A model generated the notes under the pieces. The model made no database searches and had not been told where the DNA came from. It saw only the letters and a list, made by a program, of their open reading frames with translations. Below, in pieces: positions 1 through 12,785 of a DNA stretch of 64,000 nucleotides. Numbering within the stretch: position 1 is the first letter of the stretch; every line of letters begins with the position of its first letter. The stretch lies in NCBI RefSeq assembly GCF_033439725.1, contig NW_026944383.1, positions 4,960,001 to 5,024,000 of the forward strand, given 5' to 3'. A program made the translations under genes and the position numbers. This stretch comes from Neurospora tetraspora. Lineage: Eukaryota; Ascomycota; Sordariomycetes; Sordariales; Sordariaceae.

Positions 1-2108
1 GTCTGTTGCCTGAATGACCCATTACATCATCCCTTCCGGGATACTGATTGGTAGCTGATAACGGCCGAAACCGATAACGAACCCTGGTCGACCCCAGGCT
101 CCACTTACGCGACACACTGCTTGCTTCGACGTGCCTGCGTGTTAATGCGCCATTCATTGTCCACCCATCCAACGTACCACTCGCGTTCCTGGACTAACGC
201 GACAGAGTGCCTGGATTACGGGGCTGATATCTCCAATCGCTCGTCTCATACCTCACCGCTTCCGCTTTCGAGGGAACCAGACGAGCACGCAAAATGCAAC
301 CTGAAAAGCGGTGATTCCAGGCCCCGGAGGGTTATTTGCTGGCAGATAGCGCTATGATGTAATCGCTGTCGAGTCCCAGAGCCATCAAGGTTCCGGCTTC
401 AGCGGGCTAAGCTTGTCCGAGGCCGCAAGGGTCCATTGGCCGTGGCAGCCGCCGACGGGAGCCTGACCACTCCAAAACACAGCGGAAGTCTGACAAGATG
501 GCATTGTCCAAGAGCTCGGTTTGTCGTCGTCGTCGTCGTCGTCCTTGCTGCAACTGAATTGGATGCATTGATAAAGCCATCAAAGGCGTGAGCCACCCGA
601 GCGAAACTCACTCTTCTGGTGCAACACAGTGAGATATGACCGCTGTCACCTCCGGTCTGGTGCTCAGCATCAACTGAGTCAGAAGGGCTGGTAAGGGCCC
701 GGGGGTGCTGTGTTGATTGTGTGGGGGACAAGGAGCATCCTACAATCTGGCACGTGCCGTATGCCAGATGACCACTTTGAACTCCAGTTCCGGTGCGGAG
801 ATCCCCCGCCCCCTGGCTTCCACTTGGCATGCTGGCAAGCTGGATTGGATTCGTAAGGACAGTGTCGGATCGCTTGCAAAAAGACAAATCATTGGGATCA
901 GTCGGTGACCTGCTTAGCGAGCTGATACTGATGAAGCGAGGCGAGACAGTTGAGTTGAGAGGACATCTCTCTCGCTAGTCTGCCCAGATCAAGGTACCAT
1001 ATGCACAGTATCAATCCGTTCGACAGGCATGCCTATATCAAGGTGGAAACAGTGTCTCACCTGTCATGGTACGGTTGCGGTTACTCACAGCCTCGGGCCC
1101 TCGGAGGCAACTTCAAGGTCCTGAAGCTCCGAAGCTCAATATAGCTTCGACAAATCAAACAACGGGATGACCCCCGACCCTCTCAAACCGATACGACAGG
1201 GCGTGACCACAGGTGTGGTTGGCGGTTGACGATCTGGATGGCAGCCTTGCTGGGGAAGCGTCGCAGGTCGGATGTCCATATCGAGATACTGTAGTGTATA
1301 GGATAAGCTTAGTGTAGTGCGTACAACGGGTGGGAATCCGCTCCGTTTGTTGTCACCTTTCCAGGCCCGTAGAGGTGTCATTCACAACAAGCAATCAACA
1401 CACCTCGGGCACCTCTACAAAGCACTTACCATCGAGCCATCCCATCCATCCGGTACCGGGAATGCGGCGACTTTTGCTTCGGTGTTGGCCATCGTTAGTC
1501 CTCTTCTCGAAGCGTTCGATTGTTGACGTGTCGAAACCAATGCAGGAGGTCTGAATCTCCTTGCATCTCTTGCTGGTTGTCGTTCCCGAGTCTCGACGAA
1601 AGCCAAGCTGATTGACCGGGGCAGTGGACTGGGATTGAGTGATTGACTGATAAGCCGCGACGTGACCGCTCTTATCGGTCGGATGCAGGCCTGTTGCCCC
1701 TTGTGGAGCAGGCGCGGGCTCACACCATTGGTCGCTCCGCCTTTAGCTAGTCCCATTCGGGTTAGGGATGGGCGTCCCCAGCTTGGGTGCCTGCGGGTTG
1801 ACAGGAGGTTCCCTGAGGCAGCAACCCACCAGCACCAGGCCGTGCACGCTTACGCATCCGTCCTGGAGGTGTTCTTTATCAGGACCTCCTTCCCGTGCTT
1901 CCTCGCCTTCCCTTCTTCTTTCCCCTTCATCCGCCTGGCTCCCCCCATCCCTTCTCCCATCATCATCATCATCAGCCAACGACTGAGGAATCTCGCCGTT
2001 GTCGGTTTATCCTTCTTTTCATTCACATCCAGTTTGCATCTTCTTTGAGGTCGTAGGCCAAACCGACTTCGCACCGTTCCTTTCGTTGGTATCGGTAATC
2101 ACAACAAC
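1..2108. other. Non-coding region; upstream and leader of the vacuolar protease
   Basis: No convincing gene is visible: the open frames here are short, overlap on both strands and lack recognisable domains. It contains a (GTC)7 microsatellite at 523-543, a palindromic CACGTG site near 751, a pyrimidine-rich tract at about 1883-1957 and a (CAT)n run at 1958-1973. The last two lie 150-220 nt before the protease ATG and look like a fungal core promoter or leader. The transcription start cannot be fixed from sequence alone. Confidence 0.6.
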
Positions 2109-3774
2109 ATGAGAGGCCTTCTCGCTCTATCGCTAGCAGCCTGTGCTGCGGCGGCCCCAGCAGTCAGCCATGAGTCGATCCATGGCGATGCCGCTCCCAT
2201 TCTTTCGTCCTCCAACGCCGAGGTCGTTCCCAACTCCTACATCATCAAGTTCAAGAAGCACGTCACCGATGACAAGGTTTCGGACCACCACACATGGATC
2301 CAGAAGATCCACTCCTCCCGCATGGATCTGAAGAAGCGTAGTCAGATCCCCATGGTCGACGACGTCTTCCGCGGACTCAAGCACACATACAAGATTGGCC
2401 AGGACTTCATGGGCTACTCGGGTCACTTCGACGAGGACACCATTGAGGCTGTTCGCAGGCACCCCGATGTAAGTTACAACACAACGCCACCACCACGGGC
2501 AGCTCTGAAATCTTACTAACACGCTTCCCAAACAGGTCGAGTACATCGAGCGTGATAGCGTCGTCCACACAATGAGCATGTCGGAGGATGTCGATGCCGA
2601 GGGCAAGTGCGACAGCGACATCGAGAAGTCCGCTCCTTGGGGCTTGGCTCGTATCTCGCACCGTGATACTCTGAGCTTTGCTACCTTCAACAAGTACCTC
2701 TATGCCGCTGAGGGTGGCGAGGGTGTCGATGCTTATGTTATCGACACCGGCACCAACGTCGAGCACGTTGACTTCGAGGGCCGTGCCAAGTGGGGCAAGA
2801 CCATCCCCAACGGCGATGCTGACGTCGATGGCAACGGTCACGGTACTCACTGCTCCGGCACTATCGCTGGCAAGAAGTACGGTGTTGCCAAGAAGGCCAA
2901 CGTCTATGCCGTCAAGGTCCTCCGCTCTAACGGCTCTGGTACCATGGCTGATGTCGTTGCCGGTGTTGAGTGGGCTGCCAAGTCCCATATCGAGCAGGTC
3001 AAGGCTGCCAAGGATGGCAAGCGCAAGGGCTTCAAGGGTTCCGTCGCCAACATGTCCCTTGGTGGTGGCAAGACCCAGGCTCTCGATGACACTGTTAACG
3101 CCGCTGTCTCCGTCGGCATTCACTTCGCCGTCGCTGCTGGCAACGACAACGCTGATGCTTGCAACTACTCTCCTGCTGCTGCTGCCAAGGCCGTCACCGT
3201 CGGTGCCAGCGCCATTGATGACAGCCGTGCCTACTTCTCCAACTATGGCAAGTGCACTGACATCTTCGCTCCCGGTCTCAGCATTCTCTCCACCTGGATC
3301 GGCAGCAAGTATGCCACCAACACCATCTCTGGCACTTCCATGGCCTCTCCCCACATTTGCGGCCTTCTCGCCTACTACCTTTCTCTTCAGCCTTCCAGCG
3401 ACTCTGACTACTCTCTCGCTGAGATCTCCCCCGAGAAGATGAAGGCCAACCTTCTCAAGACTGCCACTGTCGGTGCCCTCAGCGACATGCCCCGTGACAC
3501 CCCCAACCTCCTCGCCTGGAACGGTGGTGGCTGCAGCAACTACTCTGCCATCGTTGAGGCTGGCAGCTACAAGGCCACCCCCAAGGCCAAGTCTGACAAG
3601 ATCTCGTCCGTCTCTGAGCTTGAGAAGGCTATTGAGCACGACTACGAGGTCATCTCCGGCAAGGTCGTCAAGGGTGTCTCTTCCCTCTCCGGCAAGGCTG
3701 AGAAGCTCTCGGAGAAGATCCACAACATGGTTGAGGAGGAGCTCAAGCAGTTCGTCGAGGAGATCGCTCTCTAA
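2109..3774 (+). CDS. Cerevisin-type vacuolar serine protease (subtilisin family S8, Prb1/PepC type)
   Basis: A 532-residue secreted-pathway subtilisin that should mature in the vacuole and degrade proteins there, as yeast Prb1 and Aspergillus PepC do. Exons are 2109-2468 and 2536-3774; the 67-nt intron has donor GTAAGT, a TTACTAAC branch site at 2513-2520 and acceptor CAG. A hydrophobic, Ala-rich signal peptide covers residues 1-16. An inhibitor-I9-like propeptide follows (about 40-130, with SYIIKFKKH). The catalytic triad is Asp190 (YVIDTGTN), His222 (GNGHGTHCSGT) and Ser388 (SGTSMASPH), with oxyanion Asn323 (AAGNDN). All are present, so it should be active. The C-terminal Lys/Glu-rich extension after about residue 450 is typical of the fungal vacuolar branch. 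Codon use is strongly biased, suggesting high expression. An extracellular alkaline protease is less likely given the length and tail. Confidence 0.95.
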
Positions 3775-4765
3775 AGTGATGAAGACTTTTTAATAGCGTG
3801 TCATGATTAGCGCAATGACTATGACTGGGCTTTTCAGATGCCCCCTTTGGTATTAGGTTGGGACGAGCACTGCTCTGGGTTTTGGGATAGGTTTCGGATG
3901 GGCGTGGGACAGCCCCGGGAGTTTTCATGTACAGTATGCACAATATGGGTCACTGATGAGTTTGGGATGGGCATGCATTTTCGTACGTAATCAGGTACTA
4001 TCTATCGATCATGAGAAACACAAGGTTATTTTGCCTTTGATACAATGATTCTTCTCCCTACTTGTCATTTGTGTTTTATTCAATTGTTCAATATGTACCA
4101 GCCATGGTGTTTTCGCGTATCTGTGTTATTCTCGGTTCGGCTCTTGAACCCCTGAGGCGATCCAAGGTACGTATCCCGGTATTCTATCTTGAGCGTCTTC
4201 CATCGTGCACTCCACTGACATCCTAGATGTAGCTCATCTCAACGGAATCTCCCACTTGGAAGCTCGTTCTTTCTAGAATTCGAATTGATCAAGGCAGGTA
4301 CAAACCCATTCGCGCTTTCCACCAGTGACCGGCATTGCGTGATAGCAATCGCAGCGGTGCGCCTTCCTCGAAATTCAAGGATTCTCTCTTCAACGCCAGA
4401 ATCCCGTCGGTTCCGACCTCGGTCATCATGACTTCCCGACTTCTTTTCTGGCGAGTGCTCTTATCATCACTGCACACAAAAGGGCTTCAATGGCGATTTC
4501 CTTACAAGATCTCGTCGGGTTTTCCCTCATCTCTTTGGGATTTCACTCCCGTGCCAAGTTGCTCCATCAAAGCTCTTGTGTCCGGTGTCGCCGATCCAAA
4601 CGACCTCATTTCGCCTGAAATAGGGTTAGATGCACAGCTTTACGGCGGATCAATCACGAGGCTATCGCTTGCCAATTCGCAATCATCGAAAGCTCTTATA
4701 ATTACTCTTCCCCTTACCCTTTTATACGTCTAAAAAAAGGGTCGCTGCCCCGTCAGTCAGGTCCG
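3775..4765. other. Intergenic: protease 3' UTR and upstream of the 1061-aa gene
   Basis: No gene is supported. The first part, AT-richer with T runs near 4020-4090, should hold the protease polyadenylation region. A TATAATT sequence at about 4696 lies 70 nt before the next ATG and is a possible promoter element. The 132-codon open frame at 4335-4733 has no recognisable features. Confidence 0.5.
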
Positions 4766-7700
4766 ATGCTACGTCGACAGAGTGTCAAGTCTAAGCCGGA
4801 TCTCAGACGCCGCAAGTCAACCTCGTCAGCAACACACGGAGTCCATCTCGAACACCTCGATCCAGCCGTCGCTCAACGAGACGCCCAGGTTGCGGCCTGT
4901 CAGGCATACGCTCGAGCTCAAGATCGGAGTGCCAAGGCAGACATGTCACTGTTTCCGCCAACACCCGATACCTCTCCACGTCGAACACAAGCAGCTCGGA
5001 GCGGCACTAAGCCTGAAGCAAGTAGCACTCCCCATCACGGGCAGGAGAACAACCAAGATCTTCACCGTAGACAGAGCGTGCGGTTTATGGGGCCATGTTC
5101 TGTTAAAGGGGAGAAACGCCTTGGTCAAGGTGCTTACTCCCACACCAAACGAAACTCCATGGACATCGGCCAAGAAGACACTGCGCAACTACAACCCAAC
5201 GATCAAGATTCAAGCAGTGTTCACAGTTATAGTTTGGCCAACAACGTCAAGGAGCTTTCGAATATACACCAGTCATGCCAACCTCCCAAGACTTCGCCTT
5301 CAGCTCCCGTCACTGGTGTTGCGGCCGACTACATCCATGCTCTTGTCGCCAGCGAAGATTACTACACGCCAGAAGATAATATCGCCTCTGCTCCATCTTC
5401 ATACCGTCGTATCAGAAGGTCCAGATCAATGTTCACCTCCGAAGATCCCGAGAGCAGGAAAAGTCAAGACGACTCCGTGTCGTTTGTTGATGGTAGAGTG
5501 CCTCCTTCCAGGTCAACGCTGGGTAACTCTAGCCACAAGACACTCGCCAATGGCAAAGAGAACGATCCCTTGACGGGACTGCCGCCGCTGAGAACCCCAA
5601 AGTCGATGAGTTTCTTGAGAACTCGGAGCGCTCACTCCAGATCAGACACACATAGGACCAGCATGGACCAGATGCATAGTCCCCTTGAAGCCCCCAGTGT
5701 GCTGGGCGATAGGTCCCACGCCAGTGAACGAGGCACCCCACGTCTTGTTTCCAAAGCTTCAACAATCTTCATTTCACGGAATCGAAGAGCCGAGCCAAAG
5801 ATGCGAAAATCGCTTCGAAGCGCCAGCTGTGGCGATGACTTGGCTGAAACGAACCCGAACCTCACGCTTCTAACTACACCCTCGGGAAAGGATGATGGCT
5901 TCAAGCACAAGGCCAGGAAGGTCTCCAAAACCTTGAAAACAAAGCTGAAGAGTTTCTTCAATCTGACCAAATCTGAGGATTCGTGCACAATCCCAGTTCA
6001 GCACATCGACTCTCAGAGAACCCATGTCATGGACGATGCCGGGTCCATACACTCCACAGCATCGGATCAAGAGGTCGCGGAGAAGATCGAATGGGGCTCG
6101 ATTCATCAAGTGCCTTCAAAGATACCCTCCCTCCAGGTCGTCCCGTCCAACCTTCACCACTCAAATAAGGGCAGTCTCGAGAGCCTTAGGAGTGAGCGAG
6201 AACGCAATGTGTCGGATGATAAATCATTGACCACCTGGGTGCACTCAGGTCCAAGCACGCTTACCAGTCAGCAACAAGAAGAATGGAGAGAGTGGGAGCG
6301 GCAACGTCTTTCCATTATCAATGAAGGCGGCACGCACGCTCCCTCGCCATCGATTCGCAGACAACCCCTAGGGGCTCAGTTATTTCAACGATATGACGGC
6401 TCTACCACACAAACCAACCCACCTGGTCCCGGCGTAGATAGCCAGCGAGTCTACTCCGCCTTGATGAAGCGCGTGCGCGATATGCACAATCAAACTTTTC
6501 CAACGGCGGAACAGCAACGCGAATTCGAGAGTTTGACTCACGGATCTCTCCGCGAAAGGTCGTCTCTCCGATCTTTGGGCAAAGCGCAACACCTCTACCA
6601 AGATACAGATCACATCGACACTCCAACGCGCGCTCCAAGAAAGAGCAGTTTGTCTGGGTATCAGGAACCTCAAGACCACCAACAGGGAATGCGTTCCTCG
6701 TCCGCCATAACCTCACAGTCGGCTGAAACCGGATGGGGCGACTCAAAAGGACCTCGAGCTGCTTTCCAAGCTGGCAGGTCAAAGACTGCCCCTACTCCCG
6801 CAGCTAGCTCACAGAAAGCACACCAAGATCCCTTCACAGAGCACGCCAATCACCCACTTGGAGTTCAGGATCATCAATCTGGAGGTCAACAGCTTTACGA
6901 CAACCTTGGTCAGAACTCAGCCGCCTCAAACACGCCTGGTTCACATCTGTTCCGAACAACAAGTCCGTTCCGCCGTACGTTGCGCGAATCTATGGAGGCA
7001 GAATACAGTGCTATAGCGCAGGCGATCCAGGAATCGATTCATTATAACAGCTCGGACGACAACACGCAAATCCGTTACTCTGGTCAGTTCGACCCTGCTT
7101 CAAAGGATAGAAGTGAGGTCACGGACAACAACGATTACACTGAGAGTGTGTATTCTACAGACGAGAATGGGAACGGTCCACCTAACGGGGCATTGGATGA
7201 TAGCTACAATCTTCGCAACAGGAGATCTGTAGGCTCACCCCTCGCTTACCATCCGGCGAATCTTGGGATCGAGTCCTCAGCCAGCTCTGTTGACTGGAAG
7301 ACGTGGCTATCAGCAAATGTTGGCAAGAATGAATCGTCTCCTTCGACCCCGGTGGAAGTTGAATACGCAATTCCTACGATGCCCAACAGCTTCCCCAACC
7401 GTCATGTCCGTGAGTCGACACAAATCAACGAAGACTGCGAGGATGATGGCGATGTGTACGAGCCTCCAACCCATCGACCGTCACTTCCAACTTCTCCCTT
7501 GGCGACAATCGAGCCCAACGTTGTGAAGCTATCGCCAGAGCAACGCTCAGTCAAGCGTACCACGCCACCTCTTTCCGGTAGAGCTTTACTCGAGAATGAT
7601 AGCCCAGGAGCTCCTCCTATTCCGGCAAAGAGTGCTTTGAGATGTACCCCTTCGCCGCTTAAGCGTTCTGGGCAAAACAGAGGCCACTACATGTCACCTT

Positions 7701-7951
7701 CGATCACATCCAGCCCTGGTTTAAGTGCGGCGGTTCAACGTCAGTTTGGACCGGTCTCTACCAAGCAGAACGGCTATGCGGCTGATCATCAACGACAGGT
7801 TGACTCCTCGGAAGGTGACCATGCAGGTCAGGAAACTAGAGGAGTGGCAGACAATCGGGGCTTCGGAAAGTTGAAGATGTCACAGATACTGGAAGGAGGA
7901 TTCCGTCGAAGGGTAGCGAGCAGTGACAGCAGTGCGGCAGCCTTTCTTTAA
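4766..7951 (+). CDS. Large Ser/Thr-rich protein of unknown function, probably disordered
   Basis: A single uninterrupted frame of 1061 residues; I do not recognise the family. The start is the first ATG of the frame, just after a stretch with stops. The sequence is low in hydrophobics, with many Ser, Arg, Gln and His and no membrane segment, so most of it is probably disordered. Visible landmarks are: an Arg/Ser-rich N-terminus (RRRKSTSS); a short Ala-rich helix around residues 30-50 (AVAQRDAQVAACQAYARAQ); several basic-Ser motifs resembling kinase sites (RRIRRSRS, RKSLRSAS, RKSSLSG); and a Lys-rich amphipathic stretch at about 381-398 (KARKVSKTLKTKLKSFF) that could bind membrane or another protein. 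Near residue 508 there is a WREWERQR helix, and the tail is again basic (FRRRVASSDSS). Such proteins in filamentous fungi are often phosphoregulated scaffolds, but nothing here proves that role. Confidence 0.8.
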   Translation: MLRRQSVKSKPDLRRRKSTSSATHGVHLEHLDPAVAQRDAQVAACQAYARAQDRSAKADMSLFPPTPDTSPRRTQAARSGTKPEASSTPHHGQENNQDLHRRQSVRFMGPCSVKGEKRLGQGAYSHTKRNSMDIGQEDTAQLQPNDQDSSSVHSYSLANNVKELSNIHQSCQPPKTSPSAPVTGVAADYIHALVASEDYYTPEDNIASAPSSYRRIRRSRSMFTSEDPESRKSQDDSVSFVDGRVPPSRSTLGNSSHKTLANGKENDPLTGLPPLRTPKSMSFLRTRSAHSRSDTHRTSMDQMHSPLEAPSVLGDRSHASERGTPRLVSKASTIFISRNRRAEPKMRKSLRSASCGDDLAETNPNLTLLTTPSGKDDGFKHKARKVSKTLKTKLKSFFNLTKSEDSCTIPVQHIDSQRTHVMDDAGSIHSTASDQEVAEKIEWGSIHQVPSKIPSLQVVPSNLHHSNKGSLESLRSERERNVSDDKSLTTWVHSGPSTLTSQQQEEWREWERQRLSIINEGGTHAPSPSIRRQPLGAQLFQRYDGSTTQTNPPGPGVDSQRVYSALMKRVRDMHNQTFPTAEQQREFESLTHGSLRERSSLRSLGKAQHLYQDTDHIDTPTRAPRKSSLSGYQEPQDHQQGMRSSSAITSQSAETGWGDSKGPRAAFQAGRSKTAPTPAASSQKAHQDPFTEHANHPLGVQDHQSGGQQLYDNLGQNSAASNTPGSHLFRTTSPFRRTLRESMEAEYSAIAQAIQESIHYNSSDDNTQIRYSGQFDPASKDRSEVTDNNDYTESVYSTDENGNGPPNGALDDSYNLRNRRSVGSPLAYHPANLGIESSASSVDWKTWLSANVGKNESSPSTPVEVEYAIPTMPNSFPNRHVRESTQINEDCEDDGDVYEPPTHRPSLPTSPLATIEPNVVKLSPEQRSVKRTTPPLSGRALLENDSPGAPPIPAKSALRCTPSPLKRSGQNRGHYMSPSITSSPGLSAAVQRQFGPVSTKQNGYAADHQRQVDSSEGDHAGQETRGVADNRGFGKLKMSQILEGGFRRRVASSDSSAAAFL

Positions 7952-10033
7952 TGTTATTTTGGTGTCACCCCTCTAAAGATAATATACGACTGACTAGTGT
8001 CAGGTCTCACTACTGTACTATATCACTTCTTTTGTATGGGTGTACAGCATAGTGCAGTTGCCCTGCGAGGGGAGGGGTGGATATGCACAATGGAATTGCT
8101 AGAGGACAGGTACGGTAATCGGAGCATGGGATAGGGAAAAGGGCTTAGAGGTCTAATTCGGGGTCGGTTGTTTTTTGTTGCTCATTAAGCTTGACGACAT
8201 TATGGTTATGGGAATCATCCAGATACGAAATGACGAAAACCAAATAGAGATATAAAAACAGCCAAAAGTCGAGGCATCCAAAAAGGCAGTTACACCTTGC
8301 AGTAGTGACAGCGAGTAGATACTAACCAACCAGCTTACGCCCATCTAGCCACAACGGTAGATCGCATAAGGGACAACAAGCAACCGGGTGCGAGGCGCAC
8401 AGTTGTCAACTTACCGAGTCCGGTGCGAGGGGGACCGGTTGGTTAATCATCACAAGAGGTTGACCGGTGAAGCTGAGGTCAAGAAGATGCAGACAACGGC
8501 GTTAACAGCACAAATGACGATAAAGTCCGGCGAGTTCCTTGGCGCAATGGCTTTGTCCGCGGCGTTCGTCTGTACTTGTAATCAAGATCACCACAAGGAA
8601 CGAACAGGCTAAACCCTTAGAAGGCCCGAGAGAAGCCCAAATGCCAAATGACGTAGAAGTCAATTGGTTGGGTTGTTGATCAACACACCCCCTCTGACCC
8701 CCTCCAACTCCAAAAGTGCCTTCAAACTGGAGGAGGGAGGGAAAAAGTGTGAAAGTGTGCATTTGATATCATCTGATAACGGCCTTTGATGCCCGGGCGA
8801 CTGAGCTCTGCATTGTTTGGTAGGTACCGTACATGCGCAGGAAGGATGTCCCGGCGCCCGGGTGGTCCGGCGTTAGCATGCATGCGCTATGTTGTGCTTT
8901 GGCGCCAGAGCCCAAAGGGCTGGAATTGGAATTTGGAAGACTTGGAGCGGTGGAAGAGGGTGGATGAAAACGTCGACGGGAGGTGTGAAACATGTTTTTT
9001 CCACTTTGACGGTGAGGTGGGAAGGGAAGAGGGAGTGATTGAAGTTGGCGTTGGAAATGGAGATAGATTGGAATGGATCGCTTGGTGGAAACACCTGAAG
9101 ACCTGGACGGCCAAGTACCTCTACATCTACCTGAAACTGGGAGTACTGATTACGGACCTTAGCCTCAAACTTTCTTGTTCAGTTTCAGAATTTGGCTCTT
9201 CAGTTTGCTATCATCGATATCAAAAACACAAGGTCCCAAGTGGTCGGTTGAACAATATGCAAAGGGAAGAAAAGGAGCATGGACGATGATGTACAGTTAC
9301 ATACATGATCAGCGTAGATTGACATGCGCCTCGAAAGCAAGCCAATAGGAAGGCAGCATGTTAACCGCAATTCATCATCTCTCAAGTCACCAACGGACTC
9401 GGAACTTGTTGGAAGGAGAGACAAAGTCCCGTCATCATTTCTAGTAAAAAGTCATTACGCAAGGCGCCTAGACCTCCATATTCTTTTCAAACACTTCTCG
9501 ATTTCTTGTTCAATCTTCGCTTTCCGCATAGCGTGCGCAACACGACGGATACCCGTAATTATCGGTCTCGCATGCTCTAGCAGGGGTCCCTAACGCGCTG
9601 ACTTCAGGCCCCGGATCCGCTGTCAGGCTTCACAAGTACCTTTTTGCGCAAAATTCCGTGCTTGGGTACCTCGGCGGGTGCTACAACAAGATTACCTGCG
9701 ATTGCGCCGACCCAAACAAAGGTCACCTTCATTTCAATCTCCACGCTCCGCCCCCGTCAGACTCTGGCAAGGCCCAGGAAAACAAAAAACTCCGAGGCCC
9801 AGGCTTGCCAACCACGACACCATTGCCCTATCTCACCCTTTCTCTTCGTCTCCGACCCGTCATCAGCGATCCCTCACAAGTCCACATGTTGCAAGACCGA
9901 ACGACAACGACCGCCCGACGACCCAGGCACCACGTCGCCTTGTGAGAGAGCGAACTGAAGCTGCTGCCGAACATCCCGTCAACCAACAATCTCTTCGACC
10001 CGATACCCCTGAATCAACAACCAATATTCAAAA
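7952..10033. other. Intergenic region and EFR3 leader
   Basis: About 2 kb with no supported gene and no tRNA or 5S gene that I could recognise. The last 400 bases (9630-10033) are C-rich on the plus strand, contain many CAAC/CCGAC runs and no intron acceptor that joins to the downstream frame. They are best read as the 5' leader of EFR3. Confidence 0.5.
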
Positions 10034-12747
10034 ATGAACGCCCTTCAAGACAAATGCCGGCCCAAGCACCAGGTCCTAGTCCTCAAGTGCTACCCTCGGA
10101 CCATTAAGGGCGCCGTCGATGTGAAGCCCAATTCGAGCGAGCTGAGCTACCTCCTGTTCTACTGCCAGTCGCGCCGCGCAAAAATCCAGAAAGTCGGCAG
10201 CTTCCTCGAGAAGAAGACTGCCAGTGACGTCTACCGCCAGAGGATAGGGTAAGCATACTTAAGCTTCATATGCGATGCAACAAATCACCGACATCAACCC
10301 CTCGTCGCACAACTTTTGAGAAGGATACTAACGAGTGCATGCATACACCAAACAGTAACGTCCAGGTTACCCTTCAGATCCTCGCCGCCCTGATCGAAAA
10401 GTCTCCCAAGGACCTCCCCCTGTTCGCATCATGTGTCCTCAGCATCCTCGAACAGGTCCTCAAGTCGAGCGACATCACCATGGTCGAGTCTTCGATCCCG
10501 ACCTTCCAGGCCTTTTGCGAGCACCATGACCCTACCTCGCTCGCCGCCGACCAGGCCTACTTCCGCCAATACGTCTCTGTCGTCCAGCAGTACGCCTCTC
10601 TCGCCTCGACACGTCCCGCGGCTGGAACGGCACAGCATAGTAAGCCTATCGCTCTGCGGTGGAGGAACGCCGGTTTGGAGGCCATTAGGAGTGTCGCCTC
10701 CTCCGACGCCCTGTCTTCCATGGTTGCCCGCCAGTACGATATCATCGTCCCCATGATTCTGGAAAACCTGTGGACGGAAAACGAAGACTTCCTCGACACT
10801 TTGCTGCAGAGAGCCGAAGGGGAAGACAAGGTCGAGGATGCGCCGCTGCTGCGGAGGAGGACGAGCAATGCCACGGCCCAGGCATCTGAGACGAACGGCG
10901 GTGAGCCGGGCCCCAACCCCATCGCTTTCCTGGGCACCGCGGTGGATGTCGACAAGCTGGCGGAAGAAGATATCGGCGTCTTGGCCATGCAGTGCTTGCG
11001 ACAGGTTTTTGTTGCGCCCAGCCGATCTCAGACGCACAACCCTACCATTGCTCTGCTCAGGTTCATCGAAGAGCGAGTGGACCAGAACGAACAAGTTATC
11101 AAGAAGGATGCGCATGGGAAGGACAACGGGTGGGCTGTCAAAGTGTTTCTGATGGCGGCTCGGTGGGCTCCAGTGGCGGACAGATTCACTATTCTCCTCA
11201 CAGCCATCGAGGTGCTTGCGCAACGACCCCTGACCGACGACAATCTGCGACACCACAACATCCAGGTGGCCATGATCAGTGCTCTATTGCGCTCCGACGT
11301 CAACCTAATCGGCTTGAGCGTCATGGACGTCCTTCTCAACCTTCTTGGCCATATGCAGAGGCTCGTTCAGATGCCAGGGGACCCAGATAGTATGAGGGTC
11401 GATGAAGAGGTGATTTGCACCAACGAGGGGGCTATAGGACAGCGCAGAGAGTTGCTGTTCAGGCTGCACCTGTGTATTGGCGACTTGGCTACCCACGTCT
11501 ACTACGCCGACCAGATCTCGGACATGATCCAGACGATTTTGCTTAAGCTACAACCGTCCAAGTCGGCCAGCCCCCCTAACTCCTCGCCAAACGGAGAGAG
11601 GTCGGAGAACGGTGCCGCTGAGGACCAACCCCTCGAGTCTCTTTTCGCTCTCACTGTCGCCAAGATCGCGGCGCTTAGAGCCATCAAGGCGATTCTTCTG
11701 GTTGCCAACCCCCGCACAAAGATGAGCGGCGGCAACATCAACCTCTCCAGAAACCGCGTTCCCATCCAGACTTGGGATGGTACTCAATGGCTTCTGCGGG
11801 ATCCTGATGGCCTCGTGCGCAAAGCATATGTGGATGCTGTCGTGACATGGTTGGATCGGGAAACCACACCGGCTGATTCTTTGGCAAGGGATGAATCTGC
11901 CAAGGCAACGTTGAAGAACCGGGCTGTCCAGGAGGCCAATCTTGCTCGCCGGGTGGTCTCGAGCGCATCTGCTCGCGTGGACAGGTCTGCAAAGGTGCCG
12001 CGCTCGCATTTCTTGCAGCTCCTTCACCTTGCCATCTACGACCACGCTTTGCAGTTTGTTGACTACGAGAATGACCTGGTGCTGCTCCACGTGCTTTTGG
12101 CCAAGCTCGTGAGTCAGCTTGGTGTCAATGCTGCCAAGTTTGGTATTCCCATGGTTTTCAGACTCCAAGAGGATATCCAAGAGGTTGAGACGCCCCTTGG
12201 CAAGGTCCGCATTGGCAGTTTGGTACATGGCTACCTCTGGACATTGACCGAGAAGTTCGATTGCGAAGGAACCGCTCCGGGGAGGGCGATCCATGGCGAG
12301 ATCATCAGGCGCCGTAGCAAGAACTTTTGGGTCGAGGGTATCAACATTCCCGCTCCTACCCTTGATCTGGTGGGCACACCAGGTCAGGCACGCCCACCAC
12401 CAAAGATGAACATCCAGGATCTCGAGTCCGAGGCCCTTTTGCCGTTCGATGAGCGCGCAATCCTGGTGGACTGCATCTGCACAGGCTATCAGGAACTGGC
12501 AACCTCCCCTCCTACAAGCCCGACCGCTAGTCCCAGTCGGAACTTCACCCACCCCATCCTCGGATCGACCTTGAGCACGATCCCTAAGGCCGAGACCCAG
12601 CGGGAACTCCCACCACAGTTCCGCGAGCTGATGCTCGGCGACTGGACACGCGAAGCAGTCCTCGCCAACGCGCAAGCAGGCAGCAGCAAGACTGCTTCGC
12701 TCAACGGCTCGCGATCCGGCACAACCGGTACTCACCGGAACACCGTC

Positions 12748-12785
<38 letters not shown>

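Noticed and set aside
2407-3723. 438-codon antisense frame over the protease gene
   Set aside because: A mirror of the strongly codon-biased sense gene; Gly/Val/Leu/Asp-rich translation without a fold. The same applies to the 425-codon antisense frame over methylcitrate dehydratase (27180-28457).
11548-12735. 395-codon antisense frame within EFR3
   Set aside because: Shadow of the sense gene; no domain and no promoter context.
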